A stretch of 44,091 bases of DNA from NCBI GenBank assembly GCA_902768825.1, contig CACXMR010000015.1, positions 1-44,091 on the forward strand, in the 5' to 3' direction. The number at the start of each line of letters is the position of its first letter. The stretch's first letter is position 1. Shown piece by piece: positions 7,510 to 16,038 of the stretch. The notes beneath the pieces were generated by a model. That model worked only from the letters and a program-made list of their open reading frames with translations, ran no database searches and was not told the origin of the DNA. The translations under genes and the position numbers were made by a program. This stretch comes from an uncultured Ruminococcus sp. (GTDB lineage: Bacteria; Bacillota; Clostridia; Oscillospirales; Acutalibacteraceae).

Positions 7510-8892
7510 TCACTCTTCCGGATCGTAGTCGTTTTCTGTGGTGAAGTTCAGACCGTAAAGCTCAAAAGCTTTCTTAAACATGGTGTTGCAGTCCTCATAC
7601 TTTGTGTAAAGAGTGTAACCGTTCATGGCTACGGCTATGAAGGTGTGGCCCTCCATGGTTGCGGAAGCTACGACTGAGGTGCCCGCTTCATCCGTAAAGC
7701 CTGTTTTCATGCCGTCGCTGTATTTTGAATAATAGCCCGAACCGCTGAGGATAAGCTTGTTTGAATTTGTCCAGGAGATGGTGCCGCCCTTTATCAGGTC
7801 CCACTCAACATAAGCCTTTGCACAGGAATCCCTCACAATGGGAATCGTTTTTGCAAAGTCGCCTATGACAGCAAGGTCGTGAGCAGAGGTGTAGTGGTTA
7901 TCGTCATGCCAGCCGTCAGGCGTGACAAAATGGGTATTTACAGCTCCGATCTGCTGGGCACAGTCGTTAACAAGCTCCATAAAGATCTTCACAGCCTCTT
8001 CGTTGGGGATCGTCTTGTCGTTCTTATAGATTCGTGCTGCATTTACAGCCATGGTATAGGCTGCGTCGTTGCCAGAGGGGAGCAGAAGCGCATCCATCAG
8101 CATCTCAAAGGTGAGCTGCATTCCTTCCTGGATATATGCCTTGCTGGATTCCCAGTCGCAGAGGTTGATCTCATCACCGACGGTGATAACGGTTTTCGGG
8201 TCCTTGATAATGCTGCTTGCAGTGATAGCTGTGAGCAGCTTTGTTGTGCTTGCAGGGTAGATCTTCTTTTTAAAGTCGTTTGTATATATGATCTCGTCTG
8301 CGGTTGCGTCATAGAGTGCCACATAGCTTGTTGTCAGTGTGGCATCCAGCTCATCCTGCACAGCCTGAGACAGTCTGTTATAATTGAGGGTATATTTGTG
8401 GGGATTGTAATAGACCGGCTTTTCCATGGGCTGATCTGCCGGTTTTTCGGATGATTCACTTATTTCTGAGGAGGACTGCAGGGAGGTCTGAGCTGCGCTT
8501 TCTAAGGCAGTGTCTGAGGATGCTTCTGCGTTATCATCCCTGGTCTGCTGTGAAACGGTGCTTTCGGAGGTCTGTGATTCCTTTTTGTCAGAGCCTGTGC
8601 AGGAAATATTCAGTAAAACGAAGGCAACCACAGCAAGCATAGCCACAAGCACAACTGCGGATATCATCATTGTCTTTTTCCTGCGGCGCTGTGTCTTCTT
8701 ATATTCAAGATAGCTCTTTCGCATGATATCGTCAGCGGAGCCTGATTTTTTAACAGGAGGTCTGCCCTGGGGAGGTCTGCCGCTGTGAGAGGGAGTCGGT
8801 CGCTGGGGATTGTTTTTCGTGGGGTGTGGGGGACGTCCGTATATCCTTTGCTGTTCAAAGTCAGAACGGTTTCTTCTATCATTTGGGTTCAT
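7510..8892 (-). CDS. membrane-anchored D-alanyl-D-alanine carboxypeptidase family serine hydrolase
   Basis: This is a 460-residue peptidase S11 protein. The first 75 residues or so are hydrophilic and rich in Arg, Pro, Asn and Gly. One membrane helix follows (about 78-98), then a Ser/Thr/Glu-rich linker, then the catalytic domain. Its motifs are STTK (SxxK), SGN (SxN) and KTG in DGMKTGFTDEAG. It is therefore a type II membrane enzyme acting on peptidoglycan, unlike the cleavable-signal enzyme it faces. There is no PBP5_C domain. The start is ATG at 8892, with AAGGAA about 11 bases upstream. An upstream in-frame start at 8937 lacks this spacing. A role in trimming cross-links is inferred from the family. 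Confidence 0.88.
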   Translation of the reverse strand: MNPNDRRNRSDFEQQRIYGRPPHPTKNNPQRPTPSHSGRPPQGRPPVKKSGSADDIMRKSYLEYKKTQRRRKKTMMISAVVLVAMLAVVAFVLLNISCTGSDKKESQTSESTVSQQTRDDNAEASSDTALESAAQTSLQSSSEISESSEKPADQPMEKPVYYNPHKYTLNYNRLSQAVQDELDATLTTSYVALYDATADEIIYTNDFKKKIYPASTTKLLTAITASSIIKDPKTVITVGDEINLCDWESSKAYIQEGMQLTFEMLMDALLLPSGNDAAYTMAVNAARIYKNDKTIPNEEAVKIFMELVNDCAQQIGAVNTHFVTPDGWHDDNHYTSAHDLAVIGDFAKTIPIVRDSCAKAYVEWDLIKGGTISWTNSNKLILSGSGYYSKYSDGMKTGFTDEAGTSVVASATMEGHTFIAVAMNGYTLYTKYEDCNTMFKKAFELYGLNFTTENDYDPEE

Positions 8893-9031
8893 ATATATAT
8901 CATTCCTTTTCAGAGCTTTACGATAAAATAAGCGCACAGATAAAATTTACAACATTTTTGGTGCAATGTCAAGCCGAAAAGTGCCTGTTTTGGCAGGTTT
9001 CCGGAGATAGAAAAAATAATTTTACTTTTTA

Positions 9032-9060
9032 TGTAACAAATCGAAACAAAATCGTACTAT
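9032..9060 (+). promoter_or_regulatory. candidate ECF-type promoter ahead of the sigma factor
   Basis: TGTAAC (9032-9037) and CGTACTAT (9053-9060) are 15 bases apart. They resemble the AAC-type -35 and CGT-type -10 of ECF promoters, as expected for autoregulation. TACTATTATAGTA (9055-9067) is also a perfect palindrome with a one-base centre. Positions 8893-9031 are divergent upstream sequence without other clear signals. Confidence 0.5.
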
Positions 9061-9093
9061 TATAGTAGAAAGGGCTCAGGGGGAGGCGATAAA

Positions 9094-9651
9094 ATGGAGG
9101 ATGAAAGGATAATAGAGCTGTTCTTTGACCGGTCAGAGGAAGCAATCAGGGAGCTGAATGAAAAATACGGCGATCTTTGCATCCGGATTGCCGAAAACAT
9201 CCTCAACAGCAAACAGGATGCGGAGGAATGTGTGAATGATACGGGCCTTGCTGTGTGGAACAGGATACCACCGGAGAGACCTGTTTCCCTGCAGGCTTAT
9301 GTGTCGAGGATAGTCCGGAATCTTGCGCTGAAAAAGTCCGAAAGGGAAAATGCCCATAAGCGCAGGGGTAACCACGGTGTGTGCATTGAGGAGCTGTCGG
9401 AGGTGCTGCCCTGCAGGGACGAAACTGAGGACAGGGTCGATGCAAAGCTGGTGAAGGATACGGTGAATGATTTCCTATCCGGATTAAAAAGCGATGACCG
9501 TGTATTGTTTTTGCGGCGCTACTGGTATTCGGACAGCTATGAGCAGCTCTCACGCCGCAGCGGCATGAAGGAGGGAGCCATTCGCACAAGGCTCTCGCGT
9601 ATAAGGAAGCAACTAAAGGAATACCTTAGGGAAAAGGGGGTGTCGGTATGA
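9094..9651 (+). CDS. ECF-family RNA polymerase sigma factor
   Basis: This 185-residue protein has the two-domain sigma-70 layout of group IV factors. Region 2 is near residues 18-85, with DAEECVNDTGLAVWNRIPP. Region 4 is near 120-180, and YEQLSRRSGMKEGAIRTRLS is the helix-turn-helix. A strong GGGGGAGG site lies about 7 bases before the ATG. The stop overlaps the start of the next gene (ATGA), the arrangement expected for a sigma factor and its membrane-bound controller. The target regulon and signal are unknown. The candidate ECF promoter upstream suggests positive autoregulation. Confidence 0.9.
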   Translation: MEDERIIELFFDRSEEAIRELNEKYGDLCIRIAENILNSKQDAEECVNDTGLAVWNRIPPERPVSLQAYVSRIVRNLALKKSERENAHKRRGNHGVCIEELSEVLPCRDETEDRVDAKLVKDTVNDFLSGLKSDDRVLFLRRYWYSDSYEQLSRRSGMKEGAIRTRLSRIRKQLKEYLREKGVSV

Positions 9652-11762
9652 AAACAGAAGATATCATGGATGTAGTTAAGGATGAATACATAATTGAAGC
9701 GGAGAATTATTCATTTAAAAAAACTGATAATGTAAAAAGCAGCCTGCTGAAATGGAGTCTGGCTGCTGCGGCGGTGGTAATGCTATGTACCGCTCTGGTC
9801 ATACTGCTGTCAGTGCCCGCAAAAGATACCGCAGTCACAGATGACGCGGCTTCCGGCGATGCTTCGGTCGAGACCTCAAGGCCTGCCTCTGGGGATTCTT
9901 CCGGATCTCAGTCTGAGGATGAGCCAATATCAAGCGATGTCACACCGGAGACGTTCAACTATATTGAGGGCACTGTCTATCTTGCCGGGCCTGAACAGCC
10001 CATACCCCTTGCCGTAAACAAAGCCGTTACCATCAGAAACGTCTATACACCAGAAAAAGAAGGCTATAACGGCGGCATACACTTTCAGGTTTCGCTGGAA
10101 GGCTACCGTATTGATGCAATGACTGATCACGGTTCACTTACCGCTGACAATGGCGTTGACAATGCAAATTATTACTCAGGAAATCAGGATACGGCAATGT
10201 ATTTCTTCGGACGGGATCAGCTCAAGGGTGTGTGGCACCCTACGATGCAGGAGGATTATTGGGATCAGGAAGCGGTCATCAGGCTATATGCAGTCAAGGA
10301 CAATGCAATATATATGTACGCTGTAATCAACATTAAGCCCGAAAACAACACAGACTTTGTTGCTGAGCTGTCTGAGAATGAGAGCTATGTTGACATCGGA
10401 GGTGTGGTCATCACCGATGAAAACCGTGACAAATTCTATCCCGAAGGCAAGACAGAATACAAAACCTGTGATATCAATGATGTGCTTGCAGGCAAAAAGC
10501 CGACCTATATTTCCTTGAACGCACAGCAGCCCATAACCATGAAGATAAACCCGCTGAATACGGGGGATGAGTATGTCCACAAGTATGTGCGTGATACCCT
10601 GCCCTTCAGTGTGCCGCTGTTGGCGGATAAGCCGGAAGGCAAATATAAATATGTCGGCGGAGGAAACGGCCTCAACTATGACCCGGAGCTGTGCCTTGTT
10701 GGGCCTGAAATATACTACTATCTTGCCGAAAACAATGCAGTTATGTCCAAGAACCTGCAAAAGGTATACAAAAAGGGCATTGACAGTAAGGATGAGTTAA
10801 AGTTTCTTGTTATGCCTGACGGCTTTGAATACAAAATCGAAAACCCGTCGCAGATAGCTGAGAAGGAGCTTTCCTTTACCGTAAAGGTGACTACAGGTCT
10901 ATTTGTGAAATCCCTTGCAACCTTTGGAGTCTACACATATCCTATTGACGATCATCATTCTGAGACCATATTCATTATCGAAAAATATGAGGAATATGAG
11001 CATGACGACCATAAGCTGCATGGCAAGCCGGATGACAACGACACGCTGACGGACTTTAACAAAGGCAGTGCAGAGAAGAGAGCCGAGGAGATATGGAGCT
11101 CACTGCCGGAGCTTACGGACGAGCTTATCGAGTATGTTACAAAAATGTGCGAAGCAGCTGGTTACAGTGATAATTCTCTGGAATGGATTACAAACTGGGC
11201 GTCAGAGCTGAAAAAGCCTTATCCTGCCAGTTTGGTAAAGTACTATATCATAGATCAGATGAAGAGTGTGATAACCGAAAATCCTCAGCTTGACAACGAG
11301 TCCATAGCAGAGTACGGTATGCTCAGAAGCTTCTCCTTCTACGGCAGAAACGGCGGAGGAGAACAGGCTAAGCTTGACCTCAGGCTTGCCCAGGCATTGG
11401 GAAAGATAAGCAGGACACAGCCCCCGATTACGCTCCTGGAGGCGGAGGAATGTATAGAGGAGTTCAAAAAGATTTATGCTGTAGATGACAGCGACGATAC
11501 CGAATGGTTTTTCAGCAGAAAGGACGCTGATCGTCTGGTTGAAATGTTCAACGAATATGCAGGAGCGCCGGATATGACCGTAAGATGGGAGGCATCTGGT
11601 ACATACTCCCAAAGCCTCCAAAGCGTTTATCAGCTTGCCGATGGCAGCCACATGGTGGTCAACTACCGCAATTTTGAGACGGTAGGAAGCAGCAATGTCA
11701 CAGTAGAGCATATAGCCAACGACAACAGCAGAAAATGGCTGTTTAATACAGAAAACCAATAA
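9648..11762 (+). CDS. large single-pass membrane protein, probable regulator of the ECF sigma factor
   Basis: No named domain is recognisable. The first 35 residues are predicted cytoplasmic and charged. One membrane helix spans about residues 36-55. A Ser/Asp/Glu-rich linker (about 58-100) leads into roughly 600 extracytoplasmic residues. The four-base overlap with the sigma gene argues for an anti-sigma or sensor role. No zinc anti-sigma motif (HxxxCxxC) is visible, and the cytoplasmic part is too short for a classic ASD, so any binding mode would be non-standard. At 704 residues it is unusually large for an anti-sigma factor. The outer region could sense a wall or extracellular cue. It could instead be an effector merely co-expressed with the sigma factor. 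Confidence 0.65.
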   Translation: MKTEDIMDVVKDEYIIEAENYSFKKTDNVKSSLLKWSLAAAAVVMLCTALVILLSVPAKDTAVTDDAASGDASVETSRPASGDSSGSQSEDEPISSDVTPETFNYIEGTVYLAGPEQPIPLAVNKAVTIRNVYTPEKEGYNGGIHFQVSLEGYRIDAMTDHGSLTADNGVDNANYYSGNQDTAMYFFGRDQLKGVWHPTMQEDYWDQEAVIRLYAVKDNAIYMYAVINIKPENNTDFVAELSENESYVDIGGVVITDENRDKFYPEGKTEYKTCDINDVLAGKKPTYISLNAQQPITMKINPLNTGDEYVHKYVRDTLPFSVPLLADKPEGKYKYVGGGNGLNYDPELCLVGPEIYYYLAENNAVMSKNLQKVYKKGIDSKDELKFLVMPDGFEYKIENPSQIAEKELSFTVKVTTGLFVKSLATFGVYTYPIDDHHSETIFIIEKYEEYEHDDHKLHGKPDDNDTLTDFNKGSAEKRAEEIWSSLPELTDELIEYVTKMCEAAGYSDNSLEWITNWASELKKPYPASLVKYYIIDQMKSVITENPQLDNESIAEYGMLRSFSFYGRNGGGEQAKLDLRLAQALGKISRTQPPITLLEAEECIEEFKKIYAVDDSDDTEWFFSRKDADRLVEMFNEYAGAPDMTVRWEASGTYSQSLQSVYQLADGSHMVVNYRNFETVGSSNVTVEHIANDNSRKWLFNTENQ

Positions 11763-11769
11763 GCTTTAC

Positions 11770-11802
11770 GAGCCGGTCCTGATGGGATCGGCTCTTGCTT
11801 TT
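11770..11802 (+). terminator. intrinsic terminator of the sigma-factor operon
   Basis: GAGCCGGTCC (11770-11779) pairs with GGATCGGCTC (11785-11794), with one G-T pair, and is followed by TTGCTTTT. It sits 7 bases after the stop codon. Confidence 0.8.
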
Positions 11803-11825
11803 GCGTCAGTAAAGGTCGCTTCTGA

Positions 11826-11854
11826 TTGACAAACATATTATAAAGTAGTAGAAT
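11826..11854 (+). promoter_or_regulatory. sigma-A promoter of the antiporter gene
   Basis: Consensus TTGACA (11826-11831) and TAGAAT (11849-11854) are 17 bases apart, 32 bases before the ATG. Confidence 0.8.
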
Positions 11855-11886
11855 AGCTTTCGGAACTAAAGGGGGATGGTTATGCA

Positions 11887-13191
11887 ATGGAGTTTGAGGT
11901 AATAAATATTCTCTACTATTGTGCGATGATACTGCTTTTTACTAAGCTCTTCGGCATCATCACACGAAAGTTAGGTCTGCCTCAGGTGGTTGGTATGATA
12001 ATAGCGGGACTTCTGATAGGCCCTGCTATAGTGGGACAGCTTGGACTTGGTTCATTTAAGGGTCTGGTAGTCCCAAATGCGGTGGAGCTGGATGTGCTGA
12101 AAAGCTTTTCGCAGATAGGTGTGGTGTTTATCCTGTTTTCCAGCGGACTGGAGACTGACTTCCAAGAGCTGAAAAGCAGCGGGCTTGCGGCAACCTTCAT
12201 AGCCCTTGCGGGAGTGCTGGTGCCGGTGGCGCTGGGCACCGGAGCGGCAATGCTCTTTATGGGTGGCGACATGACCCAGGAAAAGATCATGAACGCCCTG
12301 TTTGTGGGCATGATATTATCCGCCACCAGTGTGGGCATCACAGTCGAGACCCTCAAGGAGCTGGGCAAGCTCAACACAAGGGTCGGAACGACGGTGCTGA
12401 GTGCCGCTATCATCGACGACGTTATGGGCATTATCCTGCTGAGCATCGTTACCGCTATCGGCGGCGGCGGAGACGTGGGCATGACTCTGCTCAAGGCTGC
12501 GGGCTTCTTCGTCTTTACTATTGGTCTTGGCATAATCCTCAGGATATTCTTCAAATACATGACAAAAAGATACCCCCACAAGCGCAGGACAGGTATCTTT
12601 GCCCTTGCAATGTGCTTTTTCTATGCTTTCTTTGCAGAGAAGCTCTTCGGAGTGGCAGCAATAACCGGCGCTTACATGGCAGGTCTTATGCTCAGCGGAC
12701 TAAAGGATACTTCCTTCGTTGACAGGAAGGTAGTCATCAGCGGATACATGATCTTTACACCGATATTCTTTGCCTATATCGGGATCAGCGCCGATTTCAG
12801 CAGCTTCAGAAGCTCCGAGCTGGTGTTTGCTCTGGTATTTGTTCTGCTTGGCGTTATCGGAAAGATCGGCGGCTGCGCCCTGGTGGCAAAGCCCTTTAAG
12901 TATAGCGGCAGGGAGTCTCTTACCATCGGCTGCGGCATGATAGCGAGGGGAGAGGTTGCACTTGCCATTTATGCAACGGGTCAGAGTCTTATCTGTTACG
13001 ACGGAAAGACCCTCGTTGGCATCGATCCGCTTGTGCCGACGATCTTGCTCATTGTTGTGTCATCTATCCTTTGCCCGATTCTCCTGAAGCTTGTGTTCAG
13101 GAACCAGAAGCATGAGGTGATACAGGGCAGGGCGGACAAGACCACGATACACACCGAGGCTATCGAGAATCCTCAGCCCAAAAATGAATAA
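11887..13191 (+). CDS. CPA2-type cation:proton antiporter (Kef/Na+-H+ exchanger family)
   Basis: This is an integral membrane protein of about 12-13 helices over 434 residues. It should exchange K+ or Na+ for H+ across the cytoplasmic membrane. The region LSAAIIDDVMGIILLSIV (near residues 170-190) carries the paired aspartates (DD) that bind the ion in CPA2 exchangers. The N-terminal LGLPQVVGMIIAGLLIGPAI is the family signature. It ends without an RCK/TrkA domain, leaving only a short hydrophilic tail, so gating by NAD or glutathione is not expected. ATG 11887 has GGGGGAT about 10 bases upstream. An overlapping ATG at 11882 is out of frame. It is flanked by its own promoter and terminator and is therefore monocistronic. 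Confidence 0.9.
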   Translation: MEFEVINILYYCAMILLFTKLFGIITRKLGLPQVVGMIIAGLLIGPAIVGQLGLGSFKGLVVPNAVELDVLKSFSQIGVVFILFSSGLETDFQELKSSGLAATFIALAGVLVPVALGTGAAMLFMGGDMTQEKIMNALFVGMILSATSVGITVETLKELGKLNTRVGTTVLSAAIIDDVMGIILLSIVTAIGGGGDVGMTLLKAAGFFVFTIGLGIILRIFFKYMTKRYPHKRRTGIFALAMCFFYAFFAEKLFGVAAITGAYMAGLMLSGLKDTSFVDRKVVISGYMIFTPIFFAYIGISADFSSFRSSELVFALVFVLLGVIGKIGGCALVAKPFKYSGRESLTIGCGMIARGEVALAIYATGQSLICYDGKTLVGIDPLVPTILLIVVSSILCPILLKLVFRNQKHEVIQGRADKTTIHTEAIENPQPKNE

Positions 13192-13200
13192 TGACTATAT

Positions 13201-13230
13201 AGGGACGAGCGCACAGCGGCGTCCCTTTTG
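13201..13230 (+). terminator. intrinsic terminator after the antiporter gene
   Basis: AGGGACG (13201-13207) pairs with CGTCCCT (13220-13226), with inner GC/GC pairing, and a short T-run follows. Confidence 0.7.
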
Positions 13231-13283
13231 CTTTGCATTGAAGAAAAAAGATGATAAATATATGTATTAAGCGATGTTTCTTA

Positions 13284-13312
13284 GTGACAAATCCTATGGT
13301 ATGTGGTATGAT
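13284..13312 (+). promoter_or_regulatory. sigma-A promoter of the STAS/phosphatase operon
   Basis: GTGACA (13284-13289) and TATGAT (13307-13312) are separated by 17 bases. The transcript would have a leader of roughly 80 bases before the STAS gene. No riboswitch is evident in it. Confidence 0.65.
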
Positions 13313-13398
13313 ATTGGTGTAGGTAACGATTATGTTCCGACTCTCGGTGTTTATAAGAAGGAACTCATCGGGACAAAAAAATAAAGGAGCGATTTAGT

Positions 13399-13686
13399 AT
13401 GAATATTGAAAAAACCGTTAACGGAACCACTGCTGTTATTTCACTTGAGGGCTGGCTTGATACAAAGACTGCTCCTGAGCTGGGAGCCGCAGTCAGTGAG
13501 CTTCCCGCTGAAGTGAAGGAGCTGACACTTGACCTTGCAAAGACCGAATATATCTCATCTGCCGGTCTGCGTCAGATAGTCGCTATTCACAAGAAGATGG
13601 ACAGCTTCATAGTAAAGAATGTTTCACCTGAGCTTATGGAGATATTCAAGATGACAGGCATTAACAACCGCCTCAATATGCAGTAA
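13399..13686 (+). CDS. STAS-domain anti-sigma factor antagonist (SpoIIAA/RsbV type)
   Basis: This 95-residue protein is a single STAS domain, the phosphorylatable switch of partner-switching systems. The segment TEYISSAGLRQI (about 49-60) is the phospho-acceptor loop. By alignment on the glycine, Ser54 corresponds to the phosphoserine of RsbV. In the usual scheme the unphosphorylated form binds an anti-sigma kinase and frees its client. The downstream gene encodes both a PP2C phosphatase and an RsbW-like domain, so the whole switch may be these two proteins. AAGGAG lies 10 bases ahead of the ATG. Confidence 0.9.
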   Translation: MNIEKTVNGTTAVISLEGWLDTKTAPELGAAVSELPAEVKELTLDLAKTEYISSAGLRQIVAIHKKMDSFIVKNVSPELMEIFKMTGINNRLNMQ

Positions 13687-13689
13687 GCT

Positions 13690-15771
13690 ATGAAAAAGGA
13701 TATTAACGCCAAGGATCAGGAAAAAAGCCAGGAGCTCACCCCATCAGCGGCTGAGGCTTCTGCTGAAGCTGTAAAGAAAGGCAAGCAGCGTAAGCGTTCA
13801 GTGCTTGCCTTTGTGGTAGCTGCCTTTGTGATTTCCACTGTGGTGACTCTTATCAGCTGCTGGTCGGTGAGCATGGCAGGAAAAATGCATGAGATACGCA
13901 GCGATTCCTCCGACAAGGCAAAAACTGTTGCGAATATTGTCAACGACATCTATTCCTCAGGGCTGCTTCTGGCGCCGCCTCCTACTGATGAACCTACAGA
14001 ACGCTACTATCCTCCGCTTTCTGAAAAGCGTAAGGCAATGCTTCAGGCACTCTGTGACAGCTTTGACTTCAAGTATCTTTATCTCTTATCCCTTGATGAG
14101 CAAAAAAGCAATATCACCTACCTTTTTGTGGTCTCATCTGATCCTGCAATGAACGTTACGCTGGAAAAGGAAAGACCATACGGCACTGTCGTCCACATGG
14201 ATAGTATTCCGGAGTCGATGATATCGGCTGCCCACGGAAAGATCAACAATACCTTCTGGGAGGATGACAACGATTTCGGCAAGACCTACGGCTGGGCATA
14301 TCCTCTTGTGATGGACGATGAAAACCCGGATGAATGCCTGGTTATTGCCGCAGAATTCGATGTGGACCAGCTTAACGGCGAGGTTATCAACAGGGCTTTG
14401 CTTATGAGCATACCATTTATAGTTATACTCATAGTCAACCTTCTGATACTGCTTTTCATCATCAGGAGGAAGATTCTCAAGCCCATCAAAACTATCTCAA
14501 CCAAGATGAACAGCTTTGCAGACGGCGGTGATCTGTCTGATGAACGTCTCAACATGACCAAGAATGATGAGATAGGAGAGATAGCCAATTCCTTTGACAA
14601 GATGTCGGACGATATCAAGGAATATATCGACAACATCAACGATCTTACCACCTACAGGGTGCAGACCAACACCCAGATGGAAATAGCCGAAAGGATACAG
14701 TATGGCATTGTTCCCGAAAGGACGGAGATTTCCGAGAAGGGACTCAGCGCCTGTGCTATCGAAAAGCCGGCTAAGCTTGTGGGCGGAGATTTCTATGACT
14801 GCTTTATGCGGGACGATACCCATTTCTGCATGGTGATGGGGGATGTGTCCGGCAAGGGCATTACGGCGGCACTGTTTATGGTAATGGTCAAGACCGCTAT
14901 CCGTGAAAAGCTGGTCAGCGGTATGGGTCCGGCGGACATCCTGAATATCGTTAATGACGAGATCTGCGCCACAAATCCGGAGGGACTTTTTGCCACTGTA
15001 TTTGTGGCTGAGCTGGATACCATGACCGGTCTTTTGCGCTATGCAAATGCAGGACATACTGCGCCGGTGATTATATCAGGCAAAGCGGAGTATTACAGAC
15101 CGGATCCCGGGATCACTGTGGGACTCTTTGAGGATGCGGGAATAGTGGAAGGCTCCATGCTTCTGAAACCCGGTGAGGGAATAGTCCTTTATACTGACGG
15201 CGTTACCGAAGCCGTAAATCCCGACGACGTTTTCTATGGCGAGGACAGGCTGCTCTGCGCACTTGAAGGCTCATCGGGAGCCGCTCAGGCCGTAAATGCG
15301 CTCAAGGACTCTATCATGGAATTCTACGGCGAAAGAGAGCAGTTTGATGATCTCACCATCCTGTCAGCATTCTATACCTCATCAGAGGAGACGCTCACCC
15401 TGAAGCCTGAGCTTGAAGAAATGGAGAGGATAACAAGGCTTCTCAGGAGCGAAGCAGGTGGATGCAGAAACCTTATGCAGATTATACTTGCCTGTGAGGA
15501 AATATTTGCTAACATAGTCAATTATTCAGAGGCGACCATGTCGGTTTTCTGCTGTCGGCGGCTGGAAGATGATGTCCTGTGCGTTGAGATGCTTGACGAC
15601 GGAATTGCTTTTGACCCTGTTTCCGCAGAGATTCCCAAGAAGGAATTTGAGGATTACGATACCGGCGGCATGGGTATTTCACTTGTAAAGCAGATCACGT
15701 CCTCGGTATCCTACAAACGTGTGGGCACATTCAATGTTCTGAGGATGACCTTCGATTTGTCCGGCAAATAA
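13690..15771 (+). CDS. membrane sensor with HAMP, SpoIIE-type PP2C phosphatase and RsbW-like HATPase domains
   Basis: The domains in order are: a charged cytoplasmic N terminus (1-36), TM1 (37-60), an extracytoplasmic sensor region (61-236), TM2 (237-258), HAMP (259-315), a PP2C/SpoIIE phosphatase (about 340-562) and a GHKL ATPase (about 565-690). Phosphatase metal motifs are GGDFYD (365-370), GDVSGKG (384-390), YTDGVTE (501-507) and QFDDLTI (551-557). The kinase N-box has E603 and N608, the G1 box DDG is at 636-638, and GGMG is at 659-662, so both enzymes look intact. It starts three bases after the STAS stop codon with no good ribosome binding site of its own, which implies coupling. The likely job is setting the phosphorylation state of the STAS protein in response to an external cue. 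The final client is not encoded nearby. Confidence 0.88.
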   Translation: MKKDINAKDQEKSQELTPSAAEASAEAVKKGKQRKRSVLAFVVAAFVISTVVTLISCWSVSMAGKMHEIRSDSSDKAKTVANIVNDIYSSGLLLAPPPTDEPTERYYPPLSEKRKAMLQALCDSFDFKYLYLLSLDEQKSNITYLFVVSSDPAMNVTLEKERPYGTVVHMDSIPESMISAAHGKINNTFWEDDNDFGKTYGWAYPLVMDDENPDECLVIAAEFDVDQLNGEVINRALLMSIPFIVILIVNLLILLFIIRRKILKPIKTISTKMNSFADGGDLSDERLNMTKNDEIGEIANSFDKMSDDIKEYIDNINDLTTYRVQTNTQMEIAERIQYGIVPERTEISEKGLSACAIEKPAKLVGGDFYDCFMRDDTHFCMVMGDVSGKGITAALFMVMVKTAIREKLVSGMGPADILNIVNDEICATNPEGLFATVFVAELDTMTGLLRYANAGHTAPVIISGKAEYYRPDPGITVGLFEDAGIVEGSMLLKPGEGIVLYTDGVTEAVNPDDVFYGEDRLLCALEGSSGAAQAVNALKDSIMEFYGEREQFDDLTILSAFYTSSEETLTLKPELEEMERITRLLRSEAGGCRNLMQIILACEEIFANIVNYSEATMSVFCCRRLEDDVLCVEMLDDGIAFDPVSAEIPKKEFEDYDTGGMGISLVKQITSSVSYKRVGTFNVLRMTFDLSGK

Positions 15772-15852
15772 CAATGCAGTCAAGGTTATCACAGCGGTTT
15801 GTTCCCTGAGACAATGCAATACATCTCAGTAACACAAAAGAATAATCATTCA

Positions 15853-15886
15853 GGGCTGGTCTTTGTTGAGACCAGCTCTATTGTTT
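15853..15886 (+). terminator. intrinsic terminator after the phosphatase gene
   Basis: GGGCTGGTCT (15853-15862), loop TTGTTG and AGACCAGCTC (15869-15878) are followed by TATTGTTT. Confidence 0.8.
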
Positions 15887-15935
15887 TAAGAAAATGTAAT
15901 AAATGACTAAAAATCAGAAATATATAATTTAGATA

Positions 15936-15964
15936 TTGACAAATCTGCATAATTATTGTATTAT
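15936..15964 (+). promoter_or_regulatory. sigma-A promoter of the GH13 gene
   Basis: TTGACA (15936-15941) and TATTAT (15959-15964) are exactly 17 bases apart. The leader of about 65 bases contains a small hairpin, ACCTG-TCTG-CAGGT. No catabolite-response element is obvious. Confidence 0.8.
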
Positions 15965-16038
15965 AGTGAAGTGCTTTTAAGGTACCTGTCTGCAGGTCAG
16001 ACGCATAGCGAAACAGTAAAGGAAAGGAAGAATAATTA

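Noticed and set aside
7249-7677. Open frame over the hairpin island and the end of the minus-strand carboxypeptidase
   Set aside because: It is built from repeat modules and antisense to a clear gene, with no ribosome binding site.
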